From contig NC_092044.1 in assembly GCF_003086295.3 (NCBI RefSeq), positions 72,468,528-72,532,527 on the forward strand: 64,000 nt of DNA. Direction: 5' to 3'. A program made the translations under genes and the position numbers. Below are positions 34,755-45,294 of this stretch, in pieces. The notes below the pieces were generated by a model. That model saw nothing but the letters and a program-made list of their open reading frames with translations. It was not told the DNA's origin and did no database searches. How positions within the stretch are numbered: position 1 is the stretch's first letter; the number at the start of each line of letters is the position of its first letter. Origin of the DNA: Arachis hypogaea. Lineage: Eukaryota; Streptophyta; Magnoliopsida; Fabales; Fabaceae.

Positions 34755-36439
34755 ATGAATTCTCATCACTTTGGCTATGAGTGTGGTTACAATTATGTTG
34801 TAGGGAATGGAAGCTTCAATGAGGATGTGTATCAAGGGTGGAACAATCAAAGATGGGAGGAGCCTCAAGCTGCTGGACAACCTTCTTTGCAACAACCTTC
34901 TCCAATGTACTATGAGCAACAACCATTCCACGATGCATATCAATCCAATGGCTATGGTAGACCCCCTTATGACTATCAACAACCATATGCCTATGAACCT
35001 CATCCTCAACATAGCCCTCAACCATATTCATAAGCCTCCTTCTACCAAACACCTTCCTATGACCCTCATCCATCATATAACCAATCACCCTTACCTCATC
35101 CTTGTGACCATTATGAGAGAAAACCCATAGAACCATGCACATTCCAATACAAATACTCCCAAGGACCATAAATTCCATACACACCACCTCTATACCCTTA
35201 CCAAGAAGAACCACTTTCCTATCATGAACCATTCCTCCAAAATAATGAACCATCTTATCCACCCCAATCTCCAATAGATGAAACCCTTGGTCTTATTCTT
35301 CAAGGGCGAGAAGAGATGAAAAGGGAGGTACTAGAATTCATGGCCGTCTTGACCGAGGTAGTAAACTGATTAGCCTCCCAGTGCTTGAACACTCAAAACA
35401 CTCCTAGCGCCACATGTGGAGAATCAATTAAAGAGCATAGCATGAATGAGAGATTGAAAACTCCAGTGGAAAATGAGGAATGTTGCTTTGTGTTAGCACA
35501 ATTGGAGGAACCTATGATTGTTGAAGAAGAGGAAAAAGTGGTTGAAGACTTAGAAGATGCGGAATCTCCATGGGAATCTAGAGTCATAGAAAATTCCTCC
35601 AAGAAAATTGAATTTGATGTTGAGGAGAAAAGTGCACAACCTCCAAAACAATTTTTGAATGAAGACTTGGAGGGAATGAAGCAGGAATTGATTTCCGTTG
35701 GTGATGAAGATCATCCATCAAACCTTCTTAGTGGTGAATCTTTTGAACTTGAAGAACCTTCTCCCGGTGAGATAGAAAGCAATATGGAGGTAGATTTCTC
35801 TAATCCTCTCATTTATGATTTGAGTGATGAGAAAAGTTAGATGAAATTGATGAACAAGGGATTGAATTTGAGAAATCTTGTGAAGAGGTGGGGGTCCTTA
35901 GAAAGAGAAGGACGGGAGTTGCATACGCTTGGTCAAGATCCTTGGAAGCTTCTTTACCTAGGTTGTCATCTTCTCCTTCATTTGAGTGGGTAAAACTCAT
36001 CTCTATTAGATTTATTGTCCCACTTAAGTATGGCTTGCTTGAAACAGATGGTCAACTTAGGGCGCTTTGCGGGATAAAGCGTAAGAGAATGATGTTTCAT
36101 GGTTGGTGTTGCAAATCAAGGCTCATTTTGGTTGACACATCAAAGATGAGATACAAAGGTTGGACTAGTGCTCAATTAGATAGGTCTAGAAGGAGAGTTA
36201 GGCACTACATTTAGAATTCATCTTGCTTACCACCCAGATGGATTAATAATGATCAACTTGAAAATGGGTGTAGAAACAAGATTTGGGATCCAGAAATACA
36301 TGAGGATCAATTTTGGGAGTCCTTAGCTTGTGCAGAACTCCATCAAAGCTTGGAATTATTAATTATGAATGATGGAGATTATTGGAAGTCTAAGCATTGG
36401 TGGGGATTCAAGGAAGGATTCAAGCATAAGCCACCATAA
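34755..36439 (+). pseudogene. Element B internal ORF (Pro/Gln/Tyr-rich N-terminus, acidic middle, basic C-terminus)
   Basis: The start at ATG 34755 (MNSHHFGYECGYNYVVGNG) is the first ATG after the PBS in the long frame; an in-frame ATG at 34539 lies inside the LTR and is unlikely. The N-terminus is rich in Pro, Gln and Tyr (EEPQAAGQPSLQQPSPMYYE). 35385-35840 in the same frame is Glu-rich. Near 35835 the frame shifts, and 35888-36214 reads VPLKYGLLETDGQLRALCGI and RRRVRHYI, then on to KHWWGFKEGFKHKPP before a stop at about 36439. TAA/TGA stops occur at about 35031, 35167 and 35366. No known domain recognised. C keeps the last part. The position between PBS and post-ORF hairpin is that of gag-pro in the other elements, so a Gag-like role is possible but unproven. 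Confidence 0.72.
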
Positions 36440-36488
36440 CAAGGGCCCCACCAAATGTCCAACTTAAGGACATTAAATAAAAGTGCTA

Positions 36489-36506
36489 GGTGGGAGACAC
36501 CCTACC
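36489..36506 (+). other. Post-ORF hairpin, element B
   Basis: GGTGGG-AGACAC-CCTACC, a 6-bp stem with one G-U pair and a 6-nt loop. Preceded by GGACATTAAATAAAAGTGCT, parallel to the TGACATTAAAGAAGCGCTT of the gag-pro elements. Confidence 0.78.
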
Positions 36507-36824
36507 ATGGTAAACTCTTTCCATTCTCTTGTAGATATAACCAATGAATGAATTGGGTTGCCATTGTTAGGTAGTTTTCTTATTTTCATACTTTTGCATA
36601 TTTTGCTTTGATTGCTAGGTTACTTGTTAGATTCATGTTTTGATTAGAATAGTTATTTTTTAATTGTATTTTGCTTGTAGTGGAACTTTTGTTTGTTTTG
36701 TCTTTGAAAATTTTTCAAAAACTTAAAGATTTTTGTTAAATTTGAATTTTGGTTGCTTCAGAGTTTTTATAGGTTGGAAGAGTGCCCTGTTTTAGTTTTC
36801 TATGTTTCTAAAAAAAAAAAACAA

Positions 36825-37025
36825 AAGGGCGTGTCCACGCGTAAGCGTGGATGATGCGTACACGTCGATTGCACTTCCGCAACTCCTGGTACAAAAATCC
36901 GAGAGTTGTGCAAGAATTGTACTGGAAGTATGCTTATAGCACAATCTAAACCCATGTGTACCCGTGGGTGACGTTTACGCGTCGCTTGTCCCTTCTGCAA
37001 TCCACGCGCACGCGGGCGACACGTA
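36825..37025. repeat. ACGCGT-type word array, post-ORF of B
   Basis: GTGTCCACGCGTAAGCGTGG, ATGCGTACACGTCG, ATGTGTACCCGTGGGTGACG, TTTACGCGTCGC and CCACGCGCACGCGGGCGACA in 200 nt. Same word family as B's LTR array, about 320 nt after the hairpin. Confidence 0.8.
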
Positions 37026-39226
37026 CCTTTCTTCTTCTTTCCTTCTTCTTTCTTTCTACCTTTCTTCTTCTCTCTTCTTCCTTTCTTACTTTCTTATTAA
37101 AAAATAATAAAATAAATAAATAAATAAATAAATTTAATAAATAATGAAATAAATTAAAATAGATAAATAAATAAATATATTTTTTCACTTTTTATTTTTC
37201 TCATTTTTTGTCTTCTTTTGTTTATTGCATTTGCTCATTTTCATTCATTATATTTTAATTTTTTTATGGCTTGATCTTATTTTCCTTTCTAAGTTTCTTA
37301 TTTTAATAATGGTTTTGAATTTTCTTACTCAATTTTCGAGAATTTCTTGGTTATATTGGTGCTTCTTGACTTGTTTGGTATTGTTAGGTGATGAAATTTT
37401 TAGGTCAATGCTTAATCTTTGATGACTCTTGCATCCTTTGTACATTGATCTAAACTTACATGCCTTTCATGACCCACTCTTTCTTGTTTAAACTTGATAC
37501 TCAACATGCTTTTCATGTCATTTACTTATCCTTTGACTTTACTCTTGCATCAAGTGTTAGTTGGTATGTCTTAGCTTGTATTATTTTCTCACTCACATGC
37601 TGTAGCTACCATGTAGATAAGAACTATATTCTTATGTGGCATTAGCCCCCGCGTATGTTCTATTTGCTTTTATATCTTTGTTGTAGGCTTAATTTTCTTT
37701 ATTTTTCCCTCCTTTTAGGCTGGCCACCGAGAGGGAAAGGAAAAGCTTCTAAATGGGGCAACAAACAAGTCCACCCGCACAATCTTTTGAAGGAGCTCAT
37801 CAATTGTAGCAACCCGTCCACCTTGCTCTCCCTTGCTCTCATCAATTGATTTTCCAAGAAAACTATTTTAGGGTACCCTACCAATTTGAAAAAAAAAATT
37901 CTGTTGAACTTGCTTGAAGAATTTATTTTGGAACATGGTTTTTGAGTGGAGAACACAAGCATGTGAGTTTTGAGCCCAATTGCGTGGTTACATCATATAA
38001 CCACTTATTTTCATTCTTGTGTGCATTGTTCTCTTTCTATGATTGTAATCTTTGATTTGTTTGCTTCTTTATGTCCATTATTCCATGAACATGCATTTAT
38101 ATGATTGACGCCATCATTTCACTTAGCTCACTTACCCAAATAGCCTACCTTTCATCAACCATTATTAGCCAACTTTGAGCCTATTTTAACCCCTTTTGTT
38201 CTTAATTTTAGCACATTACAAGCCTTAAAGCGAAAAACAATAAATGTCTTTTATTTGGATCTTTGATTAGCTTGGGCTAGTGAGTGTGTATATCATTCAA
38301 GTGTGGGAAAACTTGGGATATTGGTTGAGGTAAGAGTATGTTGTTATTTTCATTGAAGAACTTGGGAATTGGGTACATACTCATGTATTAATTATGTTTA
38401 AACCATATGCATTGATACTCTTGTATATACTTTATTGCAAAAAGAAAAAAATACAGAATAAAAAAAATATATATATCAAAAGAAAAATAAAAAGAAAAAA
38501 TAGAAAAATAAAAATATATATAGAGAAAAAAATGCAATAAAAAGGAGACAAAAATGCCCCAAAGCAAAGTAATAATAACAATGCATATGGAATGTGAATT
38601 AAAAAGAATGCACGAGTATGTGAAAAAGTGGGAATCATAAGTAGCTAGGTATTGTATTAGAATTGTATAGGTTGTCATAGGTTAGGTGAGAGCTTAGGTT
38701 AATCAAAGATTCAAATTTCAAGTTCACTTGACCATATGCATCTTTACCTTTACCCTAGTCCCATTACAACCTATGAATAAGTCCTCATGATATATGTATG
38801 CATGCATTGAATAATTGTTAATTGTTAGATGAAAAAGAAATCTTGGAAAGCATAATTAGGAGAGAATTGAGTGATCAACCCTATACACTGAACGACTAGA
38901 GTGGATACACTTCCGGTGAGGGTTCAATGCTCAATTCCTTGTTCCCGGCTTTCATGAGCTTTCTTCTTGCAAGTCTATTTGAACTTCATTTTGATATTTG
39001 AATTGGTAAGATTTATGAATCATCATACTATGTTAGCCCTACTTGTTCATATATGTTCTTGGAGATGGATTTACTTTTGACCAAGTAGGTAGAATCATTT
39101 TACATTTAGTTGTATTCATATAGATAGGTGCATATAGTTTATTGGCATTGAATAAATGTTCATACCCCTTTTCTTGTCCTTTTTGATTTAGCATGAGGAC
39201 ATGCTTGGTTTAAGTGTGGGGAGGTT
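37026..39226 (+). other. 3' noncoding region of B with PPT
   Basis: About 2.2 kb. TTCTTCTTTC runs and an A/T simple-sequence stretch (37098-37190) come first, then low-complexity AT-rich DNA with an A-rich run at 38440-38550. A fragment at 37720-37860 (GGCTGGCCACCGAGAGGG) looks like the tail of a retroelement ORF but I cannot assign it. The PPT is AGTGTGGGGAGG, ending two to three bases before the LTR at 39227. Confidence 0.6.
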
Positions 39227-40735
39227 TGATAAAAACCAATTTTATGATTTATCTTGTGCTTAATTTAGGGAAATTTATCAACTTTTCTCACATTTATTCA
39301 ATGAAATAGCATGGTTTTGTGAATTTCTCCTAATTTGTGCTTAAGAGTAAAAACATACTTTTTAGGCCTTAAAATTAGTAAATTTAATTCACTTTAATTC
39401 CATTCGATGCCTTGATATGTTTGTCAAGTGATTTCAGGTTGAGAAGGCAAAGATTGGGTTGAAGGAATGGAGAAAAAAGCATGCAAAAATGGAGAATTCA
39501 TGAAGAAATGAGGATTTCCAGAAATCTGCCAAGTGACGCGTAGACATGGCCCATGCTTATGCGTGGGAGGGACATCTTCCAAACGACGCGTATACGTGGC
39601 CCACGCATACGTGTGGAAGAGAAAATCGTCAACGACGCGTACGCGTGACCCACGTGTACGCGTGGGAAGCAGCACGTGACCAACTTAAAGGGAATACGCA
39701 GGGGGAGATTTTTGTAGCATTTTGGGCCCAATCCAACCCATTTCTGATGCTATAGAACCAGGGATTGAAGGGGGATGAATCAAGTAGTGTTAGTTGGAGT
39801 TTTCATCATGTTTTAGGTTAGAATTCTAGAGAGAGAAGCTCTCTCTTCTCTCTTTTTAGGTTAGAATTAGGGTAGTTTTTCTTAGAGCTAGTTTTAATTG
39901 TTGTTTCCATTTACTTTTCCTTTCAATTCTTTATTGCTACATCTTTGCTCTCTTAGTTCTTCTTGTTAATTTCTTCTATTTTGCTACTTTCATGTCTATG
40001 AGCACTTTGTTGATTTTAATTTCCTTTAATGCAATTTCACGTTTTATGTTTCTTTATTGTTCAATTGCTTTGTTATTGTTATTTCCTTGCATTTGGTAGT
40101 GTTAGATTTTATATTTCTTGTCATTTTATTATGCTTTCCTTTTATGCCTTCCAAGTGTTTGATAAAATGCTTGGTTGGATTTTAGAGTAGATTTTTCTCC
40201 TCTTGACTTGAGTTGAGTAATTGGAGACTCTTGAGTTATCAAATTCCTTTGTTGATTGACAATTGGAAGTTGCTAGTTGACTTGAATACCACTAAAGCTA
40301 GTCTTTCACTATGATTTGACTTGGACTTGTGGACAAGAGCCAGTTCCATCCACTTGACTTTTCTTCATAGTTAGAGGTTAACTAAGTGGAGCAATGGATA
40401 ATTCTTGTCACAAATGATGATGATAACGAGGATAGGACTTCTAGTTTTCATTCCTTACCAAGAGCTTTCTTAGTTGTTAGTTTATCTCTTTTGTAATTTG
40501 GATTTTTTTGTTCCTTATTTCAAAAATCCCAAAATATACTTTCATAGCCAATAATTGAGCACTTCATTGCAATTCCTAGGGAGAACGACCCAGGATTAAT
40601 ACTCTCGGTTATTTTATTGGGGTTGAACTAGTGACAACCATATTAAATTTGATGTGAGGATTCATTGTTGGTTTAGAAATATACTTGCAAGGAGATTTTA
40701 TTGAGAAATTCTATACTGACAAAAATCTCATATCA
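39227..40735 (+). repeat. Element B 3' LTR
   Basis: 1509 bp, TGATAAAAACC to ...CTCATATCA, close to the 5' LTR with mostly transition differences. The word array at 39535-39670 is nearer to a clean palindrome than in the 5' copy. Confidence 0.9.
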
Positions 40736-40740
40736 ATTGA

Positions 40741-40837
40741 CCCTGACTCGCTCAGGTATTACTTGGACGACCCAGTGCACTTGTTGGTACTGCTGCTGTT
40801 GTACGAAATAGTGTGGGTTTTGCATACACGCGCACCA
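40741..40837 (+). repeat. Element A 3' LTR, third piece
   Basis: CCCTGACTCGCTCAGG matches A's 5' LTR from 3304, through ...CACGCGCACCA. The U5 hairpin is at 40742-40756. The end abuts CCCCA, the right copy of A's TSD. Confidence 0.9.
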
Positions 40838-40842
40838 CCCCA

Positions 40843-41073
40843 CACCAGCTCAGTAATAACGGCATATTGGCCATTCGGAACCTGGAGAATTGGCCTCGTA
40901 GGACCCTTCCCCATGGCTGCTGGGCAACTTCGATACCATATAGTCGCTATTGACTATTACACAAAATGGATCAAAGCCGAGACACTGGCACCACAACGGC
41001 CAACCAATGCCGAAAGTTCCTCTAGAGGCAAGTCATAACTCGCTTTGGAATTTCCGAGATTGTATTATCAGAC
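40843..41073 (+). pseudogene. pol: Tat-lineage integrase, catalytic core part 1
   Basis: Continues the segment that ends at 1812. Carries WPFGTWRIGLVGPFPMAAG, where the family has a catalytic Asp in the GID position (here IGL, so the Asp is lost), then VAIDYYTKWIKAE. A stop and frame damage follow at about 41035. The segment runs into the second catalytic region (GISEIVLSD) at 41073, where a 217-bp insert begins. Confidence 0.82.
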
Positions 41074-41290
41074 TGATAAACCATTATTTTATGATTCATA
41101 TTGTGTTTAATTGAGTGGTTTTTATCAAGTCTTTACCCACTTATTCATATGATTAGCATGTATTTACAATTCCTTCCCAAATTGCTCTATGATTGAAAAC
41201 TTGCTTCCTAGAGTCTTTAATTTGTGTATTTTAATCATCACTTATTACAATTCGATGCCTTGATATGTGTGTTAAGTATTTCAGGCTTCA
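41074..41290 (+). mobile_element. 217-bp mini LTR insert in the Tat integrase
   Basis: Starts TGATAAACCATT and ends GGCTTCA, flanked by perfect 5-bp copies of CAGAC (41069-41073 and 41291-41295). The sequence resembles the first ~210 nt of B's LTR (TGATAAA...TTTATGATT, GATGCCTTGATATGTNTGTTAAG). The remaining ~1300 nt of such an LTR are missing, yet the TG...CA ends and TSD are intact. Confidence 0.8.
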
Positions 41291-41935
41291 CAGACAACGG
41301 AACCCAGTTCGTGGACAAGCGATTCAAGGAGTTCCTAGAAGGACTCGGCATCTTCCAGTGGTTTATCTCGGTAGAACACCCACAAACCAATGGCCAAGTA
41401 GAATCGGCCAACAAGGTCATCATAAAGTGTCTAAGAAATGGCTAGACATGGCCAAAGGCCTATGAGCCGATGAACTTGGATCCATCCTCTGGCCATATCG
41501 TACATCCCCTCAAACCTCAATCGGAGAAACATCTTTTCGGTTAACCTACGACCTCGAAGCTATCATTCTAGTTGAGGTCGGGGACTCTAGCCCACAAAAG
41601 ACTGTGAGGGGACACGACAAGAACACCAAAAGGGACCTCACAGACAAAGTTAGGAGCATAGCACACCTGCGGAAACTCACCCTAAAATAGAGGATAAGCC
41701 TAAGGTACAATCTCGGTGTGGTGAAACGAGACTTTGGACCCGGAGACCTCGTCTTAAGACGCAACGACATCGGGGCCCCCACTCTGGAGGAAGAAAAGCT
41801 CACACCTAACTGGGAGGGGCTCTACCGAGTAAAGACCGTAATAGGGAGAGGAGCTTATAAGCTCAAACGACTAGATGGGACCAAGCTCCCAAGGTCCTAG
41901 AACACCACTAACATGTGGCCTACTACACATAGGAG
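41291..41935 (+). pseudogene. pol: Tat-lineage integrase, catalytic core part 2 and C-terminus
   Basis: Resumes with DNGTQFVDKRFKEF (second catalytic Asp region) and EHPQTNGQVESANKVI, the Glu of the D,D,E triad. After stops near 41443 and a frame change it continues to the C-terminal motif NWEGLYRVKTVIGRGAYKL and a tail near 41935. The C-terminal features fit Tat/Ogre rather than Athila. Non-functional. Confidence 0.85.
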
Positions 41936-42352
41936 CATCCTTGCAAACGAACACCCGAGATATAAGGCCAAGGTCGTTTTAGATTTTTGTTATTTTCATT
42001 CATTGCTTAGTTTTTCTTCATATTATTTTGTCATGTAATTTTTTTGATGGGTACTCTTTCCTGCCCACAACGGGAGGTTTTAACGATGCCCAATTTTTAA
42101 TAAAATTCATAAATCCTTCCTTTCAAAATCACCAACTCCGCATTCTAACCAAACTGACGGCACAAATAAAGCACAGCTACCCCGAGGACAGATCACCCCC
42201 GAGACCAAAGCAAACAGATATCCACACAAAAAAATTAAACAAGTATTCAATATGGCCTCCCAAAAGGGCCAACTATCTCCAAAGAAGCCAAGAAAATGAC
42301 CTAACAATTTTTTAAATAAAAATCTACAAAACATAGACGCTGAACAAACAGC
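41936..42352. other. Spacer between Tat integrase and antisense ORF
   Basis: About 400 nt of AT-rich noncoding sequence; no feature recognised. Confidence 0.5.
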
Positions 42353-43217
42353 TTACAAAATAGAAAAATGACGGCTTACAAACATAAGGAAATAGAGTAC
42401 AAAAACAAAGTCAATCCAGGTCCACGATTTGACCATCTTAATGGTTCGAAATGCTCCCATCACAGACACATCCACACCCAGGGCCATGACCTGAGCTTGG
42501 GCCTTCATCATCTCTTCAGCAATCGAGATAGTGCCCTTAACATCCTCCAACCGTGCTCCCTTTTCCATCTTCGGCTTCGCTACCTCAGCCCTCAAAGCCT
42601 TCGCCTTAGCCAATTGAATGACAGCCTTAGACTCGGGGCCCAAGGACCACTTGCGCTCGCTGGAAAGCTGAGAGAGAAGCGAAGTCTCTACTTCGGAGAG
42701 GCAGAGTAGCTCAGCACCTGCATCCTCGGCATATTTCACTACCTTCAAACGAGCCCTCTCAGATGCCTCCAGCTTCTCCTTCAGCTTACCAATGTCCGAC
42801 TAAGCCCGACGAAGCTAACCATCCAAAAGCCCCACCTGATTCAGCACCTGCTCTACCTTACAGACGATAGCAGTGGAATGAAGTAGGGCCTGGTACACCG
42901 ACTTTTCCTAGTTGGCAACATCATAATCATGGAAAAACTCCTCTGTACCCGGAAAAAGGTGTTGATCAATAAAGGCTGGAGCATCAAAACTCGAGTCCAT
43001 CACGGATGGCACTGACCCCTCCTTCTCCATATTTTCCCCGCTACTCCTTTCTACCGCCCTCCTCCGCTTCCTACTCGCCTTAGCAGGCAAAATCACGACA
43101 ACATCCTCCTCAAACCCAACAGCAATTGGCCCAGGCGAAGCGACACCAACTGCCCCAATCAAGACCAAGTCCTGAGAGACAATTCGAGAGTTCGCTTGAG
43201 GCTGAGACTAAGGTGTC
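42353..43217 (-). pseudogene. Antisense ORF of the Tat element (coiled-coil rich)
   Basis: One frame reads on the minus strand from 43168 (MVLIGAVGVASPG) through 42908, then via three stops (about 42909, 42818 and 42806) to 42748-42353. Lys/Glu/Leu/Ala-rich heptad-like segments such as DIGKLKEKLEASERARLKVV and AEVAKPKMEKGARLEDV suggest a long coiled coil. An antisense ORF downstream of pol is known for Tat-lineage elements, from memory of published descriptions. The upstream part is cut by element C at 43217. Confidence 0.65.
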
Positions 43218-44697
43218 TGATGAGTCCATATTTGATGATAAATTTTGGATTGATTTGAGTGAATTTCATCATATAAACCCACATTTATTCATCCAAATAG
43301 CATACTTTTGTGTTCTCTCCCTAAATTGAGCTTAATTGTGAAAACATGCTATTTGGTGTTTAATTTAACCAATTTTATTCCACTTTCATTCCATTCAATG
43401 CTTTGATATTTTTGATAAGTGATTTTAGGTATAATAGGTTGGAATGGCTTGATGAGAGTGAAGGAGAAGCATGCAATAGGGAGAAAACATGAAGAAATCA
43501 AAATAGAAGCACACAACCATACATGCGTACGCACAACATCCTGTGCGTACGCACAAGAGGAAAATTCATCACGTGTGCGTACGCACGAATCAGCACATGT
43601 GACTCGCTTAAAGGAAAACGTTGGGGGTGATTTCTGGGCCTCCAGAGCTCGATTTTGTACTTTCTGAAGATGATTGAGTGCTATATCAAAGGGGCATCAT
43701 TCCATGTCAAGGGGAGAGAAATTAGGGTAGATTAGAAACATGCTTTAGGTCATATTCTAGAGAGAGAAGCTCTTCTTTCTCTCTAAAATTAGGGTAGATT
43801 AGGTTAGATCTCTCTTAGATTTAGGTTTAATTCTTGTTTTCATTTAGTTTTCCTTGCCTTTTATTGTTCTTGCACTCTTGTTCTTTAATTCTACTTGTTA
43901 TTTCCTTTATTTTGTTCTTTTATGTTTATGACACTTTGTTACTTTTAATTTTAGTTCATGCAATTCATGTTTTCTGTTTCTTATTGTTTAATTTAGTTGT
44001 TATTATTGTTTTCTTGAAATTGGTAGTTGTAAATTTTATTATCTCTTGTTATTTTACCATGCTTCTCTTTTATATCTTTTAAGTGTTTGATAATATGCTT
44101 AGTTGGATTTTTGCCTAGTTTTTCACACTCTTGGTTGGGAAATTGGGTAATTAGGTAAACTTGAGTGGTGGATGTCCACTCTACATTGTGTGAAGATTGT
44201 TAGTTGATTTGGTTTCCACTAACTCTAAGCCTTCCATTAATAGAGTTGGCTAGGACTTGTGGATTGAGATCAATTATGCCCTTTCGACTAGTTTTCGATA
44301 TTAGGATTGACTAATTGGGATTAATTCTACACAATTACCATGTTTGTGGTCCATAACTAGTATAGGAATCCTTAATTCCCCAATTCTTGCCAAGAGCCTT
44401 TTTGGTCATTTAATTTTTTTTCAATGCTTTTACTTGCTTCCCATTTAATTACTTGCCATTTTAATTTCTTGTCTCTTATAATCAAAACCCCCAATTCTCC
44501 CATAGCCAATAATTGAGCATTTAATTCCAACTCCTATGGAAGACGACCCGGGAATTAAAACTCCTGGTTTATTTTGTATTAATTGTGACTTCTTGGAATT
44601 AAAATTTGATTGTTGGCCAATTGTTGGGTTTGGAATATACTTGCAACGGAGATCTTCTATCTTGAGAAATTCCAACCCCGCTCTAGGCCAATCATCA
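43218..44697 (+). repeat. Element C 5' LTR
   Basis: 1480 bp, TGATGAGTCCATA to ...GGCCAATCATCA. Parts of the middle match B's LTR (GAGAGAAGCTCTCTTT-type block near 43760). The array with the word GTGCGTACGCAC is at 43520-43595. Confidence 0.85.
43520..43595. repeat. GTGCGTACGCAC word array, C LTR
   Basis: ATGCGTACGCACAAC, TGTGCGTACGCACAAGAGG and GTGTGCGTACGCACGAATC: three copies of a perfect 12-bp palindrome, or close to it, in about 75 nt. Confidence 0.85.
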
Positions 44698-44703
44698 AAT
44701 TTT

Positions 44704-44722
44704 TGGTGCCGTTGTCGGGGAG
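44704..44722 (+). promoter_or_regulatory. Primer binding site of C (tRNA-Asp type)
   Basis: TGGTGCCGTTGTCGGGGAG, with the same two C-to-T changes as A's PBS. Confidence 0.85.
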
Positions 44723-44819
44723 TTGCAATGGTGTTATATTATTGGCTATTGTGAATAAGTTAATATGTGAATATCTTGCTTTTTGTTTGTTTTCTTGATT
44801 TTGTTTGTATAGAAGGTTA

Positions 44820-45005
44820 ATTTTGGGAGCTCATACCTTGTTACAAAGTCCATCAAAGCTTGGTGCAATCAATTGAGAATTTTGGAGATTCAAGCATTGC
44901 TGGAAGTTTCAAGATGAATATAAGCACAAGTCTCCTTGATTAAAGCTCTCCATAAGTCCAACTTAAGGACAATAAACTAAAGCGCTAGGTGGGAGACACC
45001 CCACC
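44820..45005 (+). pseudogene. Tail of the B-type ORF, and post-ORF hairpin of C
   Basis: 44820-44940 aligns with the last part of B's ORF (FKHCWKFQDEYKHKSP against KHWWGFKEGFKHKPP), with stops. At 44988-45005 the hairpin GGTGGG-AGACAC-CCCACC is perfect, after ACTTAAGGACAATAAACTAA and AGCGCT. The hairpin is kept although the ORF before it is nearly gone. Confidence 0.72.
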
Positions 45006-45227
45006 ATGGTAACATTGTTCTAACTCCTCTCTTTTTGTTTATATTTTGACTTAGTTGTTTTTTTGTTATGATTGGTTGACTTAAGAATAGTGTAATCCTT
45101 GAGTTAAATAGGTTAATTTGCATATGGGTAATGAAATTTTGAATGTTTGTATGTTTGGGGTTGAAATTTTGATTGAGCTAAGGTGAATACCTTAGAAATT
45201 GAGAAATTTTTTTTGGAAAAACAGGGC

Positions 45228-45294
45228 ATTATGCGTGCGCAACACTTGTGCGTGCACACAAAACCTCTATTTTCTGCATCCTGTGCGTGCACAC
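45228..45294. repeat. GTGCGTGCACAC word array, post-ORF of C (left part)
   Basis: ATGCGTGCGCAACACTTGTG, GTGCGTGCACACAAAACC and CTGTGCGTGCACAC. H is inserted within the last word; the array continues at 63694-63965. Confidence 0.78.

Larger units (their letters stand above)
33082..40735 (+). mobile_element. Element B: non-autonomous LTR retrotransposon with a unique ORF
   Basis: Complete: 5' LTR 33082-34589, PBS 34595-34613, ORF 34755-36439 (broken), hairpin 36489-36506, internal word array 36825-37025, PPT near 39212-39226, 3' LTR 39227-40735. TSD ATCGA/ATTGA. The internal region (4.6 kb) has no Gag, protease, RT or integrase that I can recognise. It shares the tRNA-Asp PBS, the post-ORF hairpin and the two-array layout with the Athila elements, so it is probably a parasite of them. 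I recall similar non-autonomous families in legumes but cannot name this one with certainty. Confidence 0.9.
1813..40837 (+). mobile_element. Element A: FIDEL-like gag-pro LTR retrotransposon, interrupted by D and B
   Basis: Plus-strand element inserted in the Tat integrase. 5' LTR 1813-3400, PBS 3407-3426, leader to about 5015, gag and protease to about 7395, 3' noncoding part to 9036. The 3' LTR is in three pieces: 9037-10332, 32905-33081 and 40741-40837. Flanks are CCCTA (1808-1812) and CCCCA (40838-40842), a 5-bp TSD with one change, and removing 1813-40842 makes the Tat frame continuous. No RT, RNase H or integrase is present in the 5.6 kb internal region, so A is non-autonomous. The 5' LTR begins TAATGAGCGG, where the 3' copy has the normal TGATGAGCGG. 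Confidence 0.88.

Noticed and set aside
38388..38678. Hydrophobic minus-strand ORF of 96 codons resembling a membrane protein
   Set aside because: The Phe/Tyr/Ile-rich content comes from an A-rich low-complexity run in B's 3' noncoding region.
41074..41290. The 217-bp insert as an intron in the integrase
   Set aside because: It ends near TTTCAG like a 3' splice site, but has no GT donor at its left edge, and the CAGAC duplication indicates insertion.
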